Made by a program: the position numbers and the translations under genes. This document shows, one piece after another, positions 1 through 9,855 of a stretch of 48,205 nucleotides of DNA. This stretch comes from Shewanella sp. (lineage in GTDB: Bacteria > Pseudomonadota > Gammaproteobacteria > Enterobacterales > Shewanellaceae). Every line of letters starts with the position of its first letter. Position 1 is the first letter of the stretch. The stretch is taken from positions 1-48,205 of the forward strand of contig JAJNAU010000010.1 of assembly GCA_021462625.1 (NCBI GenBank). Direction: 5' to 3'. The notes beneath the pieces were generated by a model. The model made no database searches. It was given only the letters and a program-made list of their open reading frames with translations, and was not told where the DNA came from.

Positions 1-1224
1 GGAAATTGCGCGGTAGGGTTTGCTGTGATCAATTTTGTGGCAACCTACGTGAAATACCCGCCAGCCGTTTTTGCGGGAGCCAAACCCCAGAAACAGGGGG
101 ACCATCTTTTTGGCTTTGAGTTCTGCCAGCGTGGCAGAATAGAAATGAATGCTGCCTTTGACTGTGTGGGTAAAGCAGAAAATCAGCCGGTGGTTGCTGT
201 TATTCGGTTCGGCAATGATACGCCTCAGACGGGTTGAGGTAAGCATGGCCGTCAACTGACTCTTGTCATTCTCATCGAAGAAATAGTTAACCAGTGAGTG
301 GTTGTCCTGACTGAGTAACATGTGGCCAATCAGGGGCTCGTTGTGCTTGTTACTGATAAACAATGGTAGATGAGGCATTCTGGGCAGATATTGTCGCTCG
401 AGTCCAAGCGAGATGGCGGATTGCACCACATCGTTCACATCCAGTTTGTATTTTTGTTTATAGGTGGCGATAAAGCTTTCAAGTAATTCAGATACACTGG
501 CGCTGTTGCCGATGCGTTTCAGCTGTAATACGACCTGGTCATCGACAGGTTCTTCTGCACCTAGCACTTCATAATCTATGCCCTCGGCCAGTTTATCAAA
601 CAGATGTTCTTCATCGGTATAATGCAGTTTGATTTGTATCGGGTGGTTGGTATCAATGCAGCTGGCGGGGGAAAGGACGACTTTGGCGCGATTGACCGAC
701 AGCTCCAGTGTCTTGCCCTGCAGTGCTGAACCATCCTGCTGACTGGCAGATATCTTGATGGTCATATTCAGCTGGACTCGATTGCCGGTGTCATGATTAC
801 CCAGCAAGATCCCCGGAGCGATCAGAGCATTGTCTTCATCCCGCAGAGCCTGCTGGGTCTGTGCCCGCTGTTCATTTTGTTGGGATTGGCGGGCGCGAAA
901 ACTCTCGATGACTTCTTCGTAAACGCCTAAAGTATACTCTCCCTGATACAGGGCAATGCTGGATTCAAATACCGTTCTGGCGGGTTCATCGAGAAAGTGC
1001 ACCAGCTCGTCGTGTTGAATGGCATCACATGGCAGGTCACTGTTGTCGCGCAGATCTATGCTGCGGGAACAGGGCTCTGAAATGCGGTTCAGTTCCATCT
1101 TGATCAGAAAACGTGTGGAGGTGGCTTCGCCAGCGGTGAGTTGTTCAAAGGCTTCTTGGAAGTGTTCCTCTTTCAGTAAGCCTTTGAGTTGGTCTATCAG
1201 TTGGGCTTGCAGCTCGATACTCAT
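1..1224 (-). CDS. PilZ-domain-like protein adjacent to radA, 3' end truncated by window edge
   Basis: Manual minus-strand translation from ATG at 1224 (MSIELQAQLIDQLKGLLKEEHFQEAFEQLTAGEATSTRFLIKMELNRISEP...) stays open to the left edge; absent from the supplied ORF track because it runs off the window. Family call from length, content and position next to radA. Confidence 0.7.
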   Translation of the reverse strand, partial: MSIELQAQLIDQLKGLLKEEHFQEAFEQLTAGEATSTRFLIKMELNRISEPCSRSIDLRDNSDLPCDAIQHDELVHFLDEPARTVFESSIALYQGEYTLGVYEEVIESFRARQSQQNEQRAQTQQALRDEDNALIAPGILLGNHDTGNRVQLNMTIKISASQQDGSALQGKTLELSVNRAKVVLSPASCIDTNHPIQIKLHYTDEEHLFDKLAEGIDYEVLGAEEPVDDQVVLQLKRIGNSASVSELLESFIATYKQKYKLDVNDVVQSAISLGLERQYLPRMPHLPLFISNKHNEPLIGHMLLSQDNHSLVNYFFDENDKSQLTAMLTSTRLRRIIAEPNNSNHRLIFCFTHTVKGSIHFYSATLAELKAKKMVPLFLGFGSRKNGWRVFHVGCHKIDHSKPYRAIS

Positions 1225-1330
1225 GTTCTGGTCTTTTTTAGGTTTTAGTTTGAATACCGGTTTTCAGCTGCTAATGTCGGCAGTGAGACCGGTTACTTTA
1301 TTAAAGTTTATACGAAAATTTATTTAAATC

Positions 1331-2707
1331 ATGGCGAAAAATAAAACTGCATATGTGTGTAATGAGTGTGGTCAGGACTTTCCCCGTTGGCAGGGGCAGT
1401 GCAGTGCCTGTAAGCAATGGAACACTATCACCGAAGTCAGATTGGGTAGCGTGACTGCAACCAGAGGAAATCAGTTCAGTGGCTATGCCGGTACCAGCGG
1501 CAGTGAAGTCAAAACGCTGGACCAAATTGATTTGAATGAATTGCCCAGACTTGGCAGCTCGTTTAAAGAGTTTGACCGAGTGCTGGGTGGCGGGATTGTG
1601 CCGGGCAGCGCCATTCTTATTGGCGGTCATCCGGGAGCCGGCAAGAGTACATTGTTGCTGCAGACCCTGTGCCGGCTGGCAGAAACCATGTCGGCGTTCT
1701 ACGTTACCGGTGAAGAATCATTGCAGCAGGTGGCTATGCGGGCCCATCGCCTGGGGCTGCCTACCAGCAAGTTGCGCATGCTGTCGGAAACCAGTGTTGA
1801 GCAACTCTGTGAGGTTGCATTAAAAGAAAAACCCCGAGTCATGGTAGTTGATTCTATTCAGGTGATGCATATGGCAGATATTCAGTCATCTCCCGGCAGT
1901 GTATCACAGGTGCGTGAGTCAGCGTCGTTCCTGACCCGTTTTGCCAAGCAGCATGGCATTGCTGTGATTATGGTAGGTCATGTGACTAAGGATGGCAGTC
2001 TGGCTGGTCCGAAGGTACTGGAACACTGTATCGACTGCTCTGTTATGTTTGAGGGCGATAGCGACAGCCGCTATCGCACGCTTCGGGCACACAAAAACCG
2101 ATTCGGCGCCATTAACGAATTGGGGGTTTTTGCCATGACCGAGAGAGGATTGCGGGAAGTGGCCAATCCGTCGGCAATATTTCTGTCCCGTGGCAGTGAG
2201 GCTGCGTCCGGGTCTCTGGTGATGGTCATATGGGAAGGAACCCGTCCCATGTTGGTGGAAATGCAGGCGCTGGTAGACAACTCTGCATTGGCTAATCCCA
2301 GACGGATTGCCGTGGGCATGGATGGTAATCGGATGGCGATGTTGCTGGCGGTGATGCACAGGCATGGAGGCCTGCAAATGTCGGATCAGGATGTGTTTGT
2401 TAATGTTGTGGGCGGTGTAAAAGTGACCGAAACCAGCGCCGATTTAACACTGTTGCTGGCGATGGTGTCCAGCTTCCGCAATCGGGTGTTGCCTCAGGAT
2501 ATGGTGGTTTTTGGTGAGGTGGGGTTAAGTGGTGAGATCCGCCCTGTTCCCAATGGCCAGGAGCGTTTGCTGGAGGCCGCCAAACATGGCTTTACACGGG
2601 CCATTGTTCCCGTTGCCAATGTTCCCAAAAAAATGCCGCAGAGTATGCAGGTTCTCGGGGTCAGTAAACTGTCCGAGGCACTGGATGCGTTAAGCAATAT
2701 CGATTGA
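1331..2707 (+). CDS. radA: DNA repair protein RadA
   Basis: N-terminal zinc finger CNECG...CSAC, Walker A GGHPGAGKST, KNRFG motif, Lon-like C-terminal domain. Confidence 0.97.
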   Translation: MAKNKTAYVCNECGQDFPRWQGQCSACKQWNTITEVRLGSVTATRGNQFSGYAGTSGSEVKTLDQIDLNELPRLGSSFKEFDRVLGGGIVPGSAILIGGHPGAGKSTLLLQTLCRLAETMSAFYVTGEESLQQVAMRAHRLGLPTSKLRMLSETSVEQLCEVALKEKPRVMVVDSIQVMHMADIQSSPGSVSQVRESASFLTRFAKQHGIAVIMVGHVTKDGSLAGPKVLEHCIDCSVMFEGDSDSRYRTLRAHKNRFGAINELGVFAMTERGLREVANPSAIFLSRGSEAASGSLVMVIWEGTRPMLVEMQALVDNSALANPRRIAVGMDGNRMAMLLAVMHRHGGLQMSDQDVFVNVVGGVKVTETSADLTLLLAMVSSFRNRVLPQDMVVFGEVGLSGEIRPVPNGQERLLEAAKHGFTRAIVPVANVPKKMPQSMQVLGVSKLSEALDALSNID

Positions 2708-2805
2708 CGGGTGGTTGAGCGTGCGGGACTTACTCAGTAACGGGAAGCTGCACGCTCAGCGATAAAGTGCTCAAGGGAAGGTGCGGGGACTTGTTCGCCC
2801 CTTCC

Positions 2806-4164
2806 TCAGAAGAATAAATGTGCCATCAGGGCGATAAACGGCAGGGTCACCAAAGTCCGCAGAATAAAGATGGCAAACAGCTCCCACACCTTCACCGGGA
2901 TCCGGCTGCCTAGCAACAGAGCACCGACCTCACTCATATAGATAAGCTGAGTCACCGACAGGGCAGCAATTACGAAACGGGTCATTTCAGATTCAATTGA
3001 TGCCGCCAGAATCGATGGGATGAACATATCGGCAAATCCCACCACTATGGTCTTGGATGCTTCTTCTGCGTAAGGGATTTGCAGCAGCTCCAGCAGCGGA
3101 ATGAACGGCATGCCCAGCCAGGTGAAAATCGGCGTGTATTCAGCGATGATCAGCGCCAGAGTACCTATGCCCATGACCACAGGCAGTACACCAAAGATCA
3201 TATCGATCATGTTCTTACTGCCATCAAGCATAAAGTGTTTAACACCACCTGCATTTTCAGCCCGGCACAAGGCGCGGTCCAGTCCCCAGGAGAGAGCTGT
3301 GTGTCCCAGGGGGATCACTTCATCGTCTTGTTTGCGCACGGTCTGGTCGATAAACAGATCCTTCTTGCGGCTCAGAGGCGGCAGCCGGGGAACGATCACG
3401 GCCGCCAATACACCTGCCATACAGACAGTCAGGTAGAAGGGAATGAACATGTGTTCCAGCTGTACCTGAGAGATCACAACCAGCGAGAAGGTGATGGATA
3501 CGGCGGAGAAGGTTGTGCCAATTACCGCAGCTTCGCGCTGGGTATAAAAATTTTCTTCATACTGCTTGGTCGTCAACAGGATCCCCACACTGCCGTCTCC
3601 CAACCAGGATGTCATACAGTCGATGGCGCTGCGCCCCGGTAAATTGAACAGCGGGCGCATGACTAAGGTCAGCAGGGCACCGAGTAGCTCCAGCAAGCCA
3701 AAATTCAGCAATAGTGGCAGCAGCAAGCCGGCAAACAGGAAGACGCAGAACAGGATCGGCAGCAGATCATTAAGTACCAGAGCTCCGGTTCCGACCGAGT
3801 TAATCATTTCCGGTCCGGTTTGACTGTATGTCAGCACAATGAAGATGGCGCCCAGCAAACGAACCGAAAACCATATCGGAGAAATATCCAGCAGATTTTT
3901 CAGAAATGAATTTTCCATGATGAGTCTGGGCTTCATCAGTTTGGTCAGTATGGTTGCCAGAGTGCTGAGGACCACAATGAAGGTGACCATCTGTGGCAAC
4001 ACTTCTGCCAGAGCAGCTTGCAGACCTTTGGCCAGCACAGCAATGGGAATGGTCAGAGCATTGTTGTAATTGACTGGCGTCATAAACAGCAGCAGACCTA
4101 TAAAGGAAGGGACGATAAAGGTCATCATCGTCTTGATATTATAATTTTGGTTAGTGTTTTCCAC
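2806..4164 (-). CDS. YjiH family membrane protein (nucleoside-recognition/GATE-like permease)
   Basis: Polytopic 452-aa protein with MTSWLGDGSVGILLTTKQYEE and C-terminal SEVGALLLGSRIPVK typical of YjiH-type proteins. Confidence 0.75.
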   Translation of the reverse strand: MENTNQNYNIKTMMTFIVPSFIGLLLFMTPVNYNNALTIPIAVLAKGLQAALAEVLPQMVTFIVVLSTLATILTKLMKPRLIMENSFLKNLLDISPIWFSVRLLGAIFIVLTYSQTGPEMINSVGTGALVLNDLLPILFCVFLFAGLLLPLLLNFGLLELLGALLTLVMRPLFNLPGRSAIDCMTSWLGDGSVGILLTTKQYEENFYTQREAAVIGTTFSAVSITFSLVVISQVQLEHMFIPFYLTVCMAGVLAAVIVPRLPPLSRKKDLFIDQTVRKQDDEVIPLGHTALSWGLDRALCRAENAGGVKHFMLDGSKNMIDMIFGVLPVVMGIGTLALIIAEYTPIFTWLGMPFIPLLELLQIPYAEEASKTIVVGFADMFIPSILAASIESEMTRFVIAALSVTQLIYMSEVGALLLGSRIPVKVWELFAIFILRTLVTLPFIALMAHLFF

Positions 4165-4523
4165 GAGTTATAAGCCCTTGATTGACTGAAAACAACTGAT
4201 CCCTGACTGATTTCTCATGTCTGGCGATGACGCTACAGGGACAATCGGCAGGCATGACAACAACAGGAACGTTGCCACTTTGCATGGTCATACAGGTAGT
4301 TATGCAAAATTGTTTTGCGAGGTTACCCTCTTACTGCAGTACTGTAAAATGCACTTTTTCTGTTTTTTATACTTGCTGCGGTAAATAAATATACACTTTA
4401 GATGACTGAATGCGCAATATCTAGAAAATCCATAAATACGCGAAAAGTGTATAGCTTGTATAATTTAAAGGATTTTTGGTATTTTTGTGCTTAGGATTTA
4501 TGGGTTTGTTGAATTATTATGCG

Positions 4524-4555
4524 TTTTTGGTTTTTGGTTTTTGGTTTTTGGTTTT
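4524..4555. repeat. Tandem heptamer TTTTTGG, four perfect copies plus partial
   Basis: gcg(tttttgg)x4 ttttg read directly. Confidence 0.95.
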
Positions 4556-4700
4556 GTTTGCCCTCCGAGGGCGATGCAGATGGCGTCAAAATGGGAGCGT
4601 TGATTCAGGAGAGTTTGGATAGTCAATAAACCGAACACCTGAACCAGGCTAACTTAAGTGGGGGCAATTACAGCCTGGCAAAGGTATGGCGAAGGGCTAT

Positions 4701-4972
4701 AGGGCAGGTGCGAACAAGTCCCGTGCGTGCTGTGCGAGTGATGATAGCTCCTAGATGCAGGACGCAGCTCGACGTTAATGGCCTGAGTCCTTAGCGGGAG
4801 CTGTAACAAAGCAGATAGGGCTGTCAGCCTCGCCCTTCGGGGCTTTCGGGTACACTCGATTGCTGTGGTATTGCGCCTTGAAAGGCAACCCGCCTTGCTG
4901 CACCTGAATACCTTGAACTCGAATATGCCCGTAAGCCAGAGCTGTGCGAGGACTTGTTCGCAGCTTCCTTAG
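4701..4972 (+). repeat. Intergenic repeat family 1, copy a (~272 bp, terminal inverted repeats)
   Basis: Left end GCAGGTGCGAACAAGTCC, right end GGACTTGTTCGCAGCTTCCTTAG; reverse complement aligns over its whole length with 27777-28050. Confidence 0.85.
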
Positions 4973-4993
4973 TGGTTTCGGCGCAGGCTCTTA

Positions 4994-5025
4994 GGGTCCG
5001 TTGACAACAAAAGGTCAACAGACCC
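4994..5025. repeat. Repeat family 3 hairpin (GGGTCCGTTGAC ... GTCAACAGACCC)
   Basis: Near-perfect 12-bp inverted repeat (one mismatch) separated by 8 bp. Confidence 0.85.
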
Positions 5026-5073
5026 AAGGTGATAAGCCACCTGCTCAATCATATTAACGGCTTGCCGGTTTTT

Positions 5074-5985
5074 TCACTCAGGGCTGAAGTCCGGTGAATA
5101 TTGTCCGCCAGCTCTTGCAGTGCCGTTGTTGGTCATGCCCGCCTGACCCAACCAATAGCCGTTACTGATGGAAGATAGTCGGGGGGCTGGCTGCTTAGCT
5201 ATCAGCTGCTCGGCATAAGTGATGGTCGACAAGCCGACAGGCAATATCCTGTACCAGTCCACGCCAATGTCCCGCATCTCCTGCTGATAGTCCTGTAAAT
5301 CCGTGCATTGCGCCGCCTGGGTTTGAATACCATTGAGTCTGAGCAACGACTGGTTTTCCTGGGTCAGGACCTCTATCCCTGTGGGGTAGGCTCTACAGGC
5401 GGTATTACAGTCATCCTTGCTTAGTCCCTGCTGGCGGGCAGTGAAACAGCGGGCGGAGTGCGCCAGCGGCAGGTGTCCAAATCCTGTGACTTCCGTTTCA
5501 AATCCCAGCTGTGGTTTATCCTCCAACACCCTTGCCAGCCAGTCTCTTGACAACTCCAGTGGCATAACAAAGCGTTGCATGCCCAGTTTTTTGAGTAATG
5601 TGAGTGTCTGCAGATTGTATTGGTTAATCTCAGGCCCGGCCACGAATGGCAGTTGTTGTTCATGTGCCAGCTGGACAACTGCCATGTCATTGGCTTCCAC
5701 CATGAACTCACCGTTATCAACGATTTTTTTTAGTTCGGTCAGTTCAGACTTGGCTTCTACCAAAGCCAGGGTGGACAGTACCACCTGTTTTCCGGCATCT
5801 CTGAGTTGATGGGCTATCTGCAGGTAATCACTGAATTTCAGCTCCCGTCTGCGACTGCAGACCACTTCACCCAGATACACCAGCTCGATAGTGGATTGCG
5901 CAACCGCGTCATAAAAGGCTGTGACTTCATCTTTATGCCAGCAATAATGCAGTGGTCCGAGGGAATACTTCATGGTCATCTCCAT
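5074..5985 (-). CDS. ubiV: UbiV, O2-independent ubiquinone biosynthesis (U32 family)
   Basis: U32-type protein with Cys-rich segment ARCFTARQQGLSKDDCNTACRAYPTG; next to ubiU. Real start possibly the internal MKYSLGPLHYCWHKDEV. Confidence 0.9.
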   Translation of the reverse strand: MEMTMKYSLGPLHYCWHKDEVTAFYDAVAQSTIELVYLGEVVCSRRRELKFSDYLQIAHQLRDAGKQVVLSTLALVEAKSELTELKKIVDNGEFMVEANDMAVVQLAHEQQLPFVAGPEINQYNLQTLTLLKKLGMQRFVMPLELSRDWLARVLEDKPQLGFETEVTGFGHLPLAHSARCFTARQQGLSKDDCNTACRAYPTGIEVLTQENQSLLRLNGIQTQAAQCTDLQDYQQEMRDIGVDWYRILPVGLSTITYAEQLIAKQPAPRLSSISNGYWLGQAGMTNNGTARAGGQYSPDFSPE

Positions 5986-5996
5986 AGGAATGTCAG

Positions 5997-6998
5997 TTAT
6001 TGCCAGCTGCGCTCATAGGCACCCAATGTTGTGATCTGTCCTTCAGATACCTTGGCCAGCATGGCGTTCCACTCCTGGCGTACAGTAAATTGAGTGGGAT
6101 TATTGATAAAGCAGTCTATTGCTTGACGCCATATTTTGGTGACCTGCTCCACATAGATTGGACTGCGTTGGCGACCTTCGATTTTCAGCGACACAACGCC
6201 CGCCTGATAAAGTTCAGGCAGCAGGCTTAACGTGTTAAGGCTGGTGGGGGACTCCAGCAGAAAATCGGCGCGGTTCAGGGTGGCGGTGCAATAGCGTCCC
6301 TTGCAGACTACCGGGTAGCCCATCTGGCTGTTCACGTCAGACTTATCGATCAACACATTATTAAGTCGCGTCAACCTGGTATTGCCTGACTCCTGCCAGC
6401 GTACATGTTTCGCCGGGGAGCAGGAGCCGCCGGTGTTCGGGGATTCTCCAGTGACCCAGGATGACAGGTGGCAGCGGCCTTCTGCCATGATGCACAGGCT
6501 ACCAAAGGCAAACACTTCAAGGTCGACTATCTGCTCTCTGGCCAGATCCCGCACCTGCTTCATCGACAATACCCGGGGCAATACTGCCCGTTCAATATTG
6601 AAAGCCTGTTTGTAAAACTCAAGCGCCTTGGCGTTGCTGGCACTGGCCTGCACCGACAGGTGCAGCGGCATATCCGGATATTTGTGGTGGGCATAGTCGA
6701 GCAGCGATATATCGGCAACGATCAACGCATCCACCTGGGCGTCAGCGGCGAGATCGACAGCCTGATACCAGCGATGCTCTTCCCCCGGTTTTGGAAAGGT
6801 GTTGAGAGTCAGGAATATTTTCCGCCCCTGGGCATGGGTAAAGCGGGCGGCTTCGGCGAGTTTGGCCGGTGTGAAATTAAGGCCAGCAAAGGAGCGGGCA
6901 TTGGTATCGTCTTTCAGACCCAGATAGATGGCATCGGCCCCGGCTTTGATGGCGCTCTTCAGTGATGGCAGATTGCCTGCCGGACACAGCAGTTCCAT
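5997..6998 (-). CDS. ubiU: UbiU, O2-independent ubiquinone biosynthesis (U32 family)
   Basis: MELLCPAGNLPSLKSAIKAGADAIYLGLKDDTNAR; cysteine pattern CIMAEGRCHLSSW...CSPAKHVRW...CKGRYC. Confidence 0.94.
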   Translation of the reverse strand: MELLCPAGNLPSLKSAIKAGADAIYLGLKDDTNARSFAGLNFTPAKLAEAARFTHAQGRKIFLTLNTFPKPGEEHRWYQAVDLAADAQVDALIVADISLLDYAHHKYPDMPLHLSVQASASNAKALEFYKQAFNIERAVLPRVLSMKQVRDLAREQIVDLEVFAFGSLCIMAEGRCHLSSWVTGESPNTGGSCSPAKHVRWQESGNTRLTRLNNVLIDKSDVNSQMGYPVVCKGRYCTATLNRADFLLESPTSLNTLSLLPELYQAGVVSLKIEGRQRSPIYVEQVTKIWRQAIDCFINNPTQFTVRQEWNAMLAKVSEGQITTLGAYERSWQ

Positions 6999-7180
6999 AA
7001 TGCATTACTCCCTGATGGCAAAGGCAACTCCTTGGCCACTTTAACAAATGTCGTTCTGTGATTGGCGTCCGAGTGTAGGAGGATATTGTGATTCAGGAAT
7101 TGACTTAAGACAGGTTTTGGCACTGAAAGGTCAGTTATGATCCGCCGATCTATGAATGCAATTTGATAAGGATGTAGAAC

Positions 7181-7693
7181 ATGGCAAATGCCCTGGCCAC
7201 CGGTGCGGCAAAACAATTGTTGCAATGGGCGCCCAAATTGGCGACCAAGCCTTTGGCTGTCGTCCCTTTTTCACTGAAGGCTGCCATTATCCGGCAACTG
7301 TTAGGACAGGTGATGGTGCAGCAAGCTCAGGATGGTGAACTGGATTTTCTGCAGGGGCGTCAGGTTGCTATCAGAGTGACTGATTTGGATCTTGACTTTG
7401 CAGTCAGTTACAACGGTACCTGGCTTATCACCCCATTTAATAATGAAACAGCGGAAGTATGTTTCAGCGCTTCTTCGCAGTCCCTGTTGCTGATTGCCTC
7501 AGGAAAAGAAGATCCTGACACTTTGTTTTTTCAGCGTTTACTGAGTATCGAAGGTGATACGGAGCTGGGACTTGAAGTCAAAAATTTGTTGCTGGGGATT
7601 GAGCTGGAGACTATGCCAGCGCTGTTGCAGTACTCAGTGCAGACGGTGGCCAAGACGTTACAACAACTGCAGCAGGTAGCACAACTTGGGTAA
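7181..7693 (+). CDS. ubiT: UbiT, SCP2-domain ubiquinone accessory factor
   Basis: SCP2-like 170-aa protein divergent from ubiU-ubiV. Confidence 0.88.
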   Translation: MANALATGAAKQLLQWAPKLATKPLAVVPFSLKAAIIRQLLGQVMVQQAQDGELDFLQGRQVAIRVTDLDLDFAVSYNGTWLITPFNNETAEVCFSASSQSLLLIASGKEDPDTLFFQRLLSIEGDTELGLEVKNLLLGIELETMPALLQYSVQTVAKTLQQLQQVAQLG

Positions 7694-7929
7694 TGGTGCA
7701 GTATAGAAGTCTGTTGTTATTTATGTGCAAGTGTTGATTTAATTCGTTGCCCCTGTTTGGATAACGACTGAAATATTTCATTGTTTTACATAAGCATAGA
7801 AACTTATGTTAACTAAACTTAAGTGGTATGTTTATCTCGGGCTGTTTTAAAATTGAACATATTTAAGTGAGGTTAAATCTGACCTTATGCATGTGATTAC
7901 GTGAAAATTTGGCCTGTAAGGAGCTGAAA

Positions 7930-8484
7930 ATGGAATATAGATATGTGTTGTCCAGTCTGGTGTTATTGGCCGCTTTAGCCGGTTGTACTTCCACTTCCGA
8001 TTCCGGAAAACAAGCAGTTTTAGAGAATTACCTGACCCACAACGGTAATGTCTATGTTGTCTGGAAAGACCCTGCCAAGTATACCGATATTAAATCTACC
8101 ATGTGGTTACAATCCAAATTTGATCAGTACTTGTTTACTGAATTGACTGATGATTTGGGGAAACTTGCCAACCAATTTCTGGATAAAGACCAGCAGCTGG
8201 ATCTGGTAGTAACCAACGTGGATTTGGCCGGTGACGTGCAGCCAACCTTTGGTGCCGGGCCTGATGATGTGCGGGTGGTATCCGAACTGTACCCACCCAG
8301 GATTGCGTTTGAATATGCGCTGAAGCAAAACGGTAAAATCATCAAGCAGGGCACAGAGAGTATTAACGATATGGGATTCCTGCTAGGAATTCAGCCCATT
8401 ACCCACGATCCATTCCCTTACGAGCGTCAGATTTTACGCAAGTGGTTTAAAGAAACCATTGAGCCAGCGCTGGTAAAGAAGTAA
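7930..8484 (+). CDS. DUF3016-like lipoprotein
   Basis: Lipobox LAALAGC; VVWKDPAKYTDIK and LYPPRIAFEYAL; track start 7909 is upstream of the ATG at 7930. Confidence 0.7.
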   Translation: MEYRYVLSSLVLLAALAGCTSTSDSGKQAVLENYLTHNGNVYVVWKDPAKYTDIKSTMWLQSKFDQYLFTELTDDLGKLANQFLDKDQQLDLVVTNVDLAGDVQPTFGAGPDDVRVVSELYPPRIAFEYALKQNGKIIKQGTESINDMGFLLGIQPITHDPFPYERQILRKWFKETIEPALVKK

Positions 8485-8508
8485 GTCGAATTCCAGACAA
8501 TAAAAGAC

Positions 8509-8538
8509 AAAACAGGTGGCCTTTGCCACCTGTTTTTT
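8509..8538 (+). terminator. Rho-independent terminator
   Basis: AAAACAGGTGGC cttt GCCACCTGTTTTTT after the 7930-8484 gene. Confidence 0.9.
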
Positions 8539-8553
8539 ATCTGCCTGTTGAGA

Positions 8554-9855
8554 TCAATGCAGTTTCATGCGGGGGCGAACCGCTTTGAGCAATCGCTCTG
8601 CAATAAACAGGGCAAAACTGCGGGCATAGCCGTGAATAGCCAACTGGTGCATGCGGTACAGCGAGATATACATCAACCGGGCAATTTTCCCCTCGATAAA
8701 CATACTGTTTTTGCTCAGATTTCCCATCAAACTGCCGACTGTGCTGTAACGTGACAGATTCACCAGTGAACCGTAATTATGGTAGTGGTAGCTCTTGAGC
8801 GGCTTGCCGGTTAATTGTGCCGGGATGTTGTACTCGAGCAGCTGTGCCATCTGGTGTGCTGACTGAGCACGGGGAGGCACCCACTGGCCATTTTCCTGCA
8901 GGAAACCACAACAATCTCCCAATACAAACACATTGTCTGTTCCCTGCATTTGCAGCTGGGGGGTAACCAGAATCTGATTGGCCCGGTTAAGCTCAATGCC
9001 GGCAATGTGGGTAAGCAGATCCGGCGCTTTGACACCGGCGGCCCACAGCATCATATCGGCTTTAATTTGCACGCCTTCGCTAGTAACAAAGCCTTCTGCT
9101 GTGGCTTCATTGATGCGGGTATTTTCCATCACTTCCACACCCAGCAAACTCAGCTCGTTGCGCGCCGCGGCAGATAGCCTCTCCGGCAGGGCTGGCAGAA
9201 TACGTGGGCCGGCTTCAATCAGTGAGATGTTAAGCTTGTCTTTGGTCATTTTACCAAGGCCATAGCTCTTGAGGAGCTCTGCAACATGGTAGAGCTCCGC
9301 AGACAACTCCACGCCGGTGGCACCGGCACCCACAATGGCGATTTTCAGGGCAGTGTTGTCGTCAGACTGGTGCATGCGGGTGAAGTTATCTAACAGTTCA
9401 TTATGGAACTCCTGCGCCTGTTTGTGGGTATCCAGGAAATGACAGTGATCCTTGACGCCCTGGGTATTGAAGTCATTGCTGACGCCACCAATGGCGAGTA
9501 CCAATTTGTCATAATGGATTTCGCGCTGAGGCAGCAGCAGCTTACCTTCGTGATCGAAGCACTCAGACAGCGTAATGGTCTGGGCCTGTGTGCTCAGGTC
9601 GCAGAACTCTCCAAACATAAACTGATAACCATGCTTGACCGCATGGACTGAATACACCACACCATCCAAATCTGAATCCAGAGAACCGGTTGCCACTTCG
9701 TGCAGCAATGGTTTCCAGATATGGGTGCGGGAGCGGTCGATAAGCAGGATTTCCGCTTTGCCTTTTTTACCCAGTTTATGGCCCAGACGGGCGGCCAGTT
9801 CAAGGCCGCCGGCGCCGCCCCCGACAATGACGATTCGCTGAAGTGTATTGGTCAT
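8554..9855 (-). CDS. ndh: NAD(P)/FAD-dependent oxidoreductase, type II NADH dehydrogenase
   Basis: IVIVGGGAGGLELAARLG, second dinucleotide motif IVGAGATGVELSAEL, ending FIAERLLKAVRPRMKLH. Confidence 0.9.
   Translation of the reverse strand: MTNTLQRIVIVGGGAGGLELAARLGHKLGKKGKAEILLIDRSRTHIWKPLLHEVATGSLDSDLDGVVYSVHAVKHGYQFMFGEFCDLSTQAQTITLSECFDHEGKLLLPQREIHYDKLVLAIGGVSNDFNTQGVKDHCHFLDTHKQAQEFHNELLDNFTRMHQSDDNTALKIAIVGAGATGVELSAELYHVAELLKSYGLGKMTKDKLNISLIEAGPRILPALPERLSAAARNELSLLGVEVMENTRINEATAEGFVTSEGVQIKADMMLWAAGVKAPDLLTHIAGIELNRANQILVTPQLQMQGTDNVFVLGDCCGFLQENGQWVPPRAQSAHQMAQLLEYNIPAQLTGKPLKSYHYHNYGSLVNLSRYSTVGSLMGNLSKNSMFIEGKIARLMYISLYRMHQLAIHGYARSFALFIAERLLKAVRPRMKLH

Noticed and set aside
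5051-5074. CGGCTTGCCGGTTTTTT as a plus-strand terminator
   Set aside because: No plus-strand gene upstream to terminate; stem only 4 bp and abuts the ubiV stop.
7100-7113. Possible FNR/EtrA site TTGACTTAAGACAG between ubiU and ubiT
   Set aside because: Too many mismatches to TTGATNNNNATCAA, especially in the right half; biologically appealing but not supported by the sequence.
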